From: JBBSBL01 sp963735885
Lineage (GTDB): Bacteria > Actinomycetota > Thermoleophilia > Solirubrobacterales > Solirubrobacteraceae
Assembly: GCA_963735885.1 (NCBI GenBank)
Contig: CAVTMP010000007.1
Span: 744,001-808,000 of the forward strand
Length of the DNA stretch: 64,000 nucleotides
Reading direction: 5' to 3'
Position 1 is the first letter of the stretch. Each line of letters starts with the position of its first letter. Shown piece by piece: positions 58,804-64,000 of this stretch. Made by a program: the position numbers and the translations under genes. A model generated the notes under the pieces. The model did no database searches. It worked only from the letters and a program-made list of their open reading frames with translations, and was not told the origin of the DNA.

Positions 58804-59849
58804 GCCACGCCCTCCGGCAGCTCGGGCCCGTGGTAGTAGATCGGCGGGCAGGAGTGGTTGCGGGCGACCCAGTCGGTGTTCGGCAGCTCGACGTGGTGGC
58901 CCATGATCCGGTGGCACGGCTCGTCGTACACGCGCCCGGTGGAGCGCTCGAGGCGCTCGAAGACGACGTACTTGTAGAGCCCGGAGACCATCCCGTCGGG
59001 CAACTCCAGCCGGGTGCCCGCGTGCGCGGGATCGAGGACCGCCCGGGCCACGCGGTTCTTCCAGTCCACGATCTCGTCGAGGCGCTCGACCTGGACGAGG
59101 CCGAGCGCCGCGGCGAACTCGCTCATCCGGAAGTTGAGGCCGCGCACGTCGTAGTCGGGCTTGCCGTAGTTGCGGAACGTGCGGGCGTACTCGAGCAGCT
59201 CCGGGTGGCGCGAGGTCAGCACGCCCCCCTCGCCGGTGCTGATCGTCTTCGTCGCGTAGAAGCTGTAGACGCCGGCGTCGCCCCAGGTCCCCGGGCGGCG
59301 GCCGTCCCAGCTCGCCCCGTGGGCGTGGGCGCAGTCCTCGAGCAGGAAGATCCCGTGCTCACGGCAGTAGGCGGCGATGCGCTCGGCGTCGAAGGCGAGG
59401 TGGCCGCCGATGTGCACGAGGAACACGGCCTTGGGCCGGTGCTGGGAGGCCTTCGCCTCGAAGTCGGCGAACGACATGCACAGGTCCTCGCGGTTGCAGT
59501 CGACGAACTCCACCCGGCCGCCGGCCTCGAGCACGGCGAGCGGGGTGGCCATGAAGGTGTTCGACGGGCACAGCACCGTCTCCCCCCGGACGCCGGCGAA
59601 CTCGAGCGCGGCGAGCGCGCCGCCGGTCCAGTTCGCGGTGGCCACGGAGTCCTGGCGGTTCCACGTCGACCAGGCGGCCTCGAACTCGTCGCGGATCGTC
59701 CCCTCCGACCAGCGGTTCGAGTCGAAGATGCGATCCACGAGGGCGTGGTAGCGGGCACGGTCGCGCTGGTCGAAGCCGATCGCGAAGGCCGTCGGGTCGG
59801 GCCCGGCGGCGGGGCGCGCGGCGGAGGGACCGTCGGCGGTCAGGCTCAT
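58800..59849 (-). CDS. DegT/DnrJ/EryC1 sugar aminotransferase
   Basis: The 349-residue PLP enzyme adds an amino group to a keto-sugar nucleotide. Conserved are SNRWSEGTIRDEFEAAW, ETVLCPSNTFMATPLAVLEA, LLEDCAHAHGASWDG (PLP-contact Asp), the Schiff-base lysine in SFYATKTISTGEGG and RNYGKPDYDVRGLNFRMSE. It lies directly upstream of the fusion gene, so the aminotransferase and the epimerase domain probably act on one sugar nucleotide. ATG 59849 is chosen because the frame upstream is not conserved. Confidence 0.9.
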   Translation of the reverse strand: MSLTADGPSAARPAAGPDPTAFAIGFDQRDRARYHALVDRIFDSNRWSEGTIRDEFEAAWSTWNRQDSVATANWTGGALAALEFAGVRGETVLCPSNTFMATPLAVLEAGGRVEFVDCNREDLCMSFADFEAKASQHRPKAVFLVHIGGHLAFDAERIAAYCREHGIFLLEDCAHAHGASWDGRRPGTWGDAGVYSFYATKTISTGEGGVLTSRHPELLEYARTFRNYGKPDYDVRGLNFRMSEFAAALGLVQVERLDEIVDWKNRVARAVLDPAHAGTRLELPDGMVSGLYKYVVFERLERSTGRVYDEPCHRIMGHHVELPNTDWVARNHSCPPIYYHGPELPEGVA

Positions 59850-60007
59850 GCGGGGCGGGTCGCGGACGCGACGGGCCTGGTGTCGGGCATCACGAGATGG
59901 CGGTCCTGTGTGAACGGTTGGCGAGCGGCCGGGCCGGCCTCGGCGGGCGATGGGCCACCGACGCGACGTCGAGCGGTGCCCGCGGCGGCCGGGCGTACAC
60001 CGTCGAT

Positions 60008-60024
60008 GTTCCGGACCCCGGAAC
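60008..60024. promoter_or_regulatory. 7-bp inverted repeat upstream of the aminotransferase gene
   Basis: GTTCCGG, ACC, CCGGAAC. It lies 160 bp before the aminotransferase start in a 236-bp gap that otherwise shows nothing recognisable. A regulator site is possible. Confidence 0.3.
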
Positions 60025-60085
60025 GATGGAAAGACTACGGGATCAGGCGGCGTCCGGTTACTCCGCGCGCGGCTTCCGGCTGTCT

Positions 60086-60790
60086 TCAGCCGACCGGCAT
60101 CGCCTCGAGCCCGGCGGCCGCGACGGCGTCCAGCACCCGCGGCAGCGCCGCGACCGTGTTGCGCCACGAGCCGTCGTCGGCGTAGGTGTCGGCGTCGTGC
60201 AGGAGCAGGACGTCGCCGGGCCGCAGGCCGCCCTCGGTCACCTTGGCGGCGATCTGCGCGGGCGTCCGACGTGCGTTCCAGTCGACGCCCCACTTGGACC
60301 ACAGCCACGGGCTCCACCCCCGGCGCCGAACCTCGCGCAGGCCCGCGGGCGTGTAGATGCCGTACGGGGCGCGGTGGTCGCGGGGCGCGTCGCCGAGGGT
60401 CTCGCCGAGGGTGGCGGCCGCCCGGTCGAGGTCGTCGCGCAGGGCGGTCGGGCCGAGCCGCATGAGGTTGCGGTGGCGGTCGCCGTGGACGGCCACGCGG
60501 TGTCCCGCGGCCATCACCTCGGCCGCCAGGGCCGGGCTGCGCCGCACCTGCTCGCCGATCATGAAGAACGTCGCGGTCACCCCGCGGGCGGCGAGGATCT
60601 CCAGCACGGCGGGGGTGCCCACCGGGTGGGGGCCGTCGTCGAAGGTGATCGCCACGCCGCGCGCAATGCTCAGGCGCCGCGGCAGGCGCAGGAGGCCGGC
60701 GATCGGCGGCGCGTGCGTCGCGAGGCCGGGTCCGAGCCAGGCGGCGGCCGCGCCGAGTCCGCCGGCGGCGGCGAGCGTGGTGGCGCGCAT
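60086..60790 (-). CDS. Polysaccharide deacetylase (NodB), membrane-anchored
   Basis: The 234-residue protein has a hydrophobic N-terminus (signal/anchor), then an active NodB domain: AITFDDGPHPVGTP (catalytic Asp and metal Asp), VAVHGDRHRNLMRL (metal His pair), HRAPYGIYTPAGL and DVLLLHDADTY (catalytic His). It removes acetyl groups from N-acetylated glycans at the outer face of the membrane. The intact motifs contrast with the degenerate NodB domain of the neighbouring fusion. Confidence 0.9.
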   Translation of the reverse strand: MRATTLAAAGGLGAAAAWLGPGLATHAPPIAGLLRLPRRLSIARGVAITFDDGPHPVGTPAVLEILAARGVTATFFMIGEQVRRSPALAAEVMAAGHRVAVHGDRHRNLMRLGPTALRDDLDRAAATLGETLGDAPRDHRAPYGIYTPAGLREVRRRGWSPWLWSKWGVDWNARRTPAQIAAKVTEGGLRPGDVLLLHDADTYADDGSWRNTVAALPRVLDAVAAAGLEAMPVG

Positions 60791-60975
60791 GGGCCGGATG
60801 ATGACGCCCGCCGGCGTGGCGCGGTTGCCGCGCGCTCTTCGCGAACTCTTACGCGCTCCACACCCGGCGCTTCGGAGGGCCCGGTTCTCTGCTCCGGGCG
60901 ACCGGCGACTCCAGGGGAGCCCGCGACCGCCGGGCGTCCACCTTCCGCCGTCGACGAACGCGACCAGGAGCCCAC

Positions 60976-62466
60976 GTGTTCTACCTCAGCTACATCGGTG
61001 CCGAGCTGCGACGCCGCAAGGGCCGTACGTTCCTCACGGCTCTCGGCCTCGGCGTGGGCGTCGGGCTCGTCGTCGCGGTCAGCGCGCTCTCCAGCGGGCT
61101 CGACCGGGCCCAGAAGGAGGTGCTCAAGCCGCTCACCGGTGTCGGAACCGACCTTTCGGTCACCCGGCCGCTAAAGCTCGATCGTAACGGCAAGGCGGTG
61201 ACCACCGGAATCGGACCGGGCTCCAACCTCTCGGCCGCCGAGCGGCGCAAGCTCCAGGACGAGAACGGCCGTGCCCGCCTCGGGCTGGGGAACCTCGGCA
61301 AGGCCGGCGAGAAGTTCACGCGCGACAGCGTCGTCGCCACGACGAACCTCAGCTTCCCGGCGAGCGAGGCGGCGCGCCTGGCCAAGCTCGACGGCGTCCA
61401 GGCGGTGGCGCCCTCGCTGACCCTCACGGCGATCACGGTCTCCGGCACGGTGCCGAAGAGCACCGGCGGCGGGGGATTCGGAGCGCCCGGCGGCGGCAGC
61501 AGCGGCGGCGGCCCGCCCCAGAACATCGACTTCGAGTCGCGGACCGTCACCGGCGTGGACCAATCCCGCCCCTCGCTGGCCCCGGTGACCCGCGGCCAGA
61601 TCTCCAGCGGCCGCTGGTTCTCGACCGGGAAGCGCGCGGAGGCCGTGCTGGGCATTGCCTACGCGCGGCGCAAGGGCCTCGGGGTCGGCGATCTCGTGAC
61701 GGTCAAGGGCAAGGACTTCCGCGTCATCGGGCTCAGTCGGACGCCGCTGGGCGGGGACGCGGCCGACCTCTACGTGAAGCTCGGCCAGCTGCAGACGCTC
61801 GCCGGCCGCGCCGGTCGCGCGAACCTCGTCAACGTCCGGGCGGACAGCGGGAGCCGGGTCGGCGCCGTGGAGCGTGAGATCAAGGGCGTCTTCCCGGGTG
61901 CCGCGGTCACCACGTCCGAGGACCTCGCCAATCGCGTCGGCGGGTCGCTCGCCGACGCCCAGAGCCTGACGGACAAGCTCGGCAGCGTGCTTGTCATCGT
62001 GGCGCTGGCGGCCTCCATCCTTATCGCCTCGCTCCTCACCCTGACGTCCGTCGCCAAACGGACCCGGGAGCTCGGGACGCTGAAGGCGATCGGCTGGCGC
62101 CAGCGCCTCGTCGTCCGCCAGGTCACGGGGGAGTCCCTGGCCCATGGCCTCCTCGGCGGGGTGATGGGCGCCGCGATCGGCGTGGCCGGCGCGGCGCTCA
62201 TCGGCGCGGTTGGCCCCGAGCTCAAGGCGACGGTCGCCGCGGCCGCCCAGAGCGCCGGACCCGGCGGGCCCGGCGGACCCGGCGGCTTCGGCCAGGGCGC
62301 GATCGCGGCTGGCTCGGAGGTCGTGAAGCTCGACGCCCCGGTGGACGCCGGGCTGGTCCTGCTCGCCATCGGCCTCGCCGTCCTCGGGGGCCTGCTGGCC
62401 GGTGCCGCGGGCGCCCTGCGCGCCGCACGCCTGCGACCCGCCGACGCGCTCCGCAACCTCGACTGA
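60976..62466 (+). CDS. ABC transporter permease, MacB/FtsX type
   Basis: The 496-residue protein has the MacB topology: first membrane helix at about 18-42 (LTALGLGVGVGLVVAVSALS), a large extracytoplasmic domain at about 45-330 with a Gly-rich insert (GGGGFGAPGGGSSGGG), and three C-terminal helices of the FtsX domain with the EF-type cytoplasmic segment VAKRTRELGTLKAIGWRQRLV. Such permeases work mechanically with the ATPase encoded 29 bp downstream rather than by a classic channel. AGGAG lies 6 bp before the GTG. Confidence 0.9.
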   Translation: MFYLSYIGAELRRRKGRTFLTALGLGVGVGLVVAVSALSSGLDRAQKEVLKPLTGVGTDLSVTRPLKLDRNGKAVTTGIGPGSNLSAAERRKLQDENGRARLGLGNLGKAGEKFTRDSVVATTNLSFPASEAARLAKLDGVQAVAPSLTLTAITVSGTVPKSTGGGGFGAPGGGSSGGGPPQNIDFESRTVTGVDQSRPSLAPVTRGQISSGRWFSTGKRAEAVLGIAYARRKGLGVGDLVTVKGKDFRVIGLSRTPLGGDAADLYVKLGQLQTLAGRAGRANLVNVRADSGSRVGAVEREIKGVFPGAAVTTSEDLANRVGGSLADAQSLTDKLGSVLVIVALAASILIASLLTLTSVAKRTRELGTLKAIGWRQRLVVRQVTGESLAHGLLGGVMGAAIGVAGAALIGAVGPELKATVAAAAQSAGPGGPGGPGGFGQGAIAAGSEVVKLDAPVDAGLVLLAIGLAVLGGLLAGAAGALRAARLRPADALRNLD

Positions 62467-62494
62467 CCGCGCCAAACCACCAGGAGACGACCGC

Positions 62495-63223
<729 letters not shown>

Positions 63224-63224
63224 T

Positions 63225-63608
63225 GTGCGGGCGCATGGCCGCGATCCTCTCCTCCCGGTCCTCGCGGCCGGGGCGATCGCCGGCTGCGGGGGCGGCGACG
63301 GCGCGAAGACCACCGCGACCGGCGCCCCGCCCGCGGCGCCCGGGTCGGGGGCACCGAGCGGGCAGCAGGGCCGCGCGTTGCAGGCCTTCGCGGCGTGTCT
63401 GAAGCGGCAGGGAATCGCCGCGCCCGATCCCTCCGCGGGCGGCCAGGGCGGTCCGCCGGCGGGCTTCGACCCGCGGGACCCGAAGGTGCGATCCGCCATC
63501 CAGAAGTGCCGCGCCCAGCTGCCGCAGGGCGCTCCCACCCCGCCCGGCGGCATGGGCGGAGGCGCGCCCGCCGGCGCGGTAGGCCCCGACGGCGGGGCCG
63601 TGCAGTGA
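63225..63608 (+). CDS. Small lipoprotein, transporter-associated
   Basis: The open frame encodes a lipobox-like N-terminus (PVLAAGAIAGCGGGDGA) and a 100-residue mature part with two conserved-looking cysteines: FAACLKRQGIAAPDP and SAIQKCRAQLP. This C-x-x-x-x-G-I-x-x-P-D-P style is common in small exported actinobacterial proteins near MacB transporters. The GTG start at 63225 gives an odd signal (RAHGRDPLLP). The ATG at 63223, coupled to the ATPase stop, gives a better one (CGRMAAIL) if a single-base frame break is assumed near 63,250. Confidence 0.65.
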   Translation: MRAHGRDPLLPVLAAGAIAGCGGGDGAKTTATGAPPAAPGSGAPSGQQGRALQAFAACLKRQGIAAPDPSAGGQGGPPAGFDPRDPKVRSAIQKCRAQLPQGAPTPPGGMGGGAPAGAVGPDGGAVQ

Positions 63609-63654
63609 CGCGCGGACGCGGCATGATGCCGGGGATGCGGCCGGGAAGCTCGGC

Positions 63655-64000
63655 GTGACGCGGGTCCTGGTCGTCGACGACGAGCCGGCCGTCCGCACTT
63701 CACTGGCGCGGGCGCTGCGGCTCGAGCGCTACGACGTCGAGACGGCCGACGGCGGCCAGGCCGCGCTGGACCTGCTCGGGGCGGTGACCGCCGACGCCGT
63801 CGTCCTCGACGTCGCGATGCCCGATCTCGACGGGCTCGAGGTCTGCCGCCGCCTGCGCGCCGCGGGCGACCGCACGCCGGTGCTCATGCTCACCGCCCGC
63901 GACGCCGTCGACGACCGGGTCTCCGGCCTCGACGCCGGCGCGGACGACTACCTCGTCAAGCCGTTCGCGCTGAAGGAGCTCAAGGCGCGGCTCCGCGCGC
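63655..64000 (+). CDS. OmpR-type response regulator (cut by the window edge)
   Basis: The visible 115 residues are a receiver domain: VLVVDDEPAVRTSLARAL (acidic pocket), phospho-acceptor Asp in AVVLDVAMPDLDGLE, LMLTARDAVDDRVSGLDAGA and the conserved Lys in DYLVKPFALKELKARL. A DNA-binding domain and probably a histidine kinase should follow. GTG start lies after GGGAAG. By position it may control the adjacent exporter. Confidence 0.88.
   Translation, partial: MTRVLVVDDEPAVRTSLARALRLERYDVETADGGQAALDLLGAVTADAVVLDVAMPDLDGLEVCRRLRAAGDRTPVLMLTARDAVDDRVSGLDAGADDYLVKPFALKELKARLRA

Overview
The window is very GC-rich, with GTG/TTG starts, many 4-bp GTGA gene overlaps and almost no non-coding space. 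The gene content (pyruvate dehydrogenase E1/E2/E3 with lipB, dnaK-grpE-dnaJ-hspR-clpB, actinobacterial-type inositol phosphate synthase, a mycobacterial-type regulated adenylate cyclase) points to a deep-branching actinomycete. My best guess is class Thermoleophilia (Solirubrobacterales), a placement from gene style only. No mobile element, CRISPR array, tRNA or rRNA gene was found.

Layout. 1-2.8 kb: end of a secreted protein, a methyltransferase, lipB and a small membrane protein. 2.9-11.4 kb, minus strand: E2, E1-beta, E1-alpha, then a run headed by thiE (membrane protein, thioesterase, class III adenylate cyclase, E3, DsbA-like protein). 11.4-14.4 kb, plus strand: TPP riboswitch and thiO-thiS-thiG. 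14.4-14.9 kb is a repeat-bearing non-coding stretch. 15-21 kb: argF, a phasin-like protein, an RNA uridine methyltransferase, a glycosyltransferase and a quinone oxidoreductase. 21.1-28.1 kb, minus strand: a divergent uracil-DNA-glycosylase homologue, a GT4-PHP fusion, and an inositol-lipid set (inositol-phosphate synthase, CDP-alcohol phosphatidyltransferase, PAP2-family enzyme), then a large membrane protein. 29-36.7 kb: nth preceded by a PfkB-like fragment, then the HspR-controlled chaperone genes. 37.8-54.8 kb: most of the purine pathway (purD, E, B, C, S, Q, L, F, N, H) with an enoyl-CoA hydratase, recQ and ridA; purM and purK are not here. 55-61 kb: an AbiEi/DUF559-like protein and a cell-surface glycan cluster built around a three-domain fusion (epimerase, MGDG-synthase-type glycosyltransferase, degenerate deacetylase). 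61-64 kb: a MacB-like ABC exporter, a small lipoprotein and the start of an OmpR-type response regulator.

Two points affect the whole annotation. First, at least 20 single-base frame breaks interrupt genes that should be intact (grpE, purC, purQ, purH, the inositol set and others). They are concentrated at 24-26.4 kb and 48.9-49.3 kb. I read them as consensus errors, and those coordinates give the intended span of each gene. Second, many first genes of transcription units carry a TANNCT-like -10 box only 6-11 bases before the start codon, which suggests that leaderless transcription is common here.
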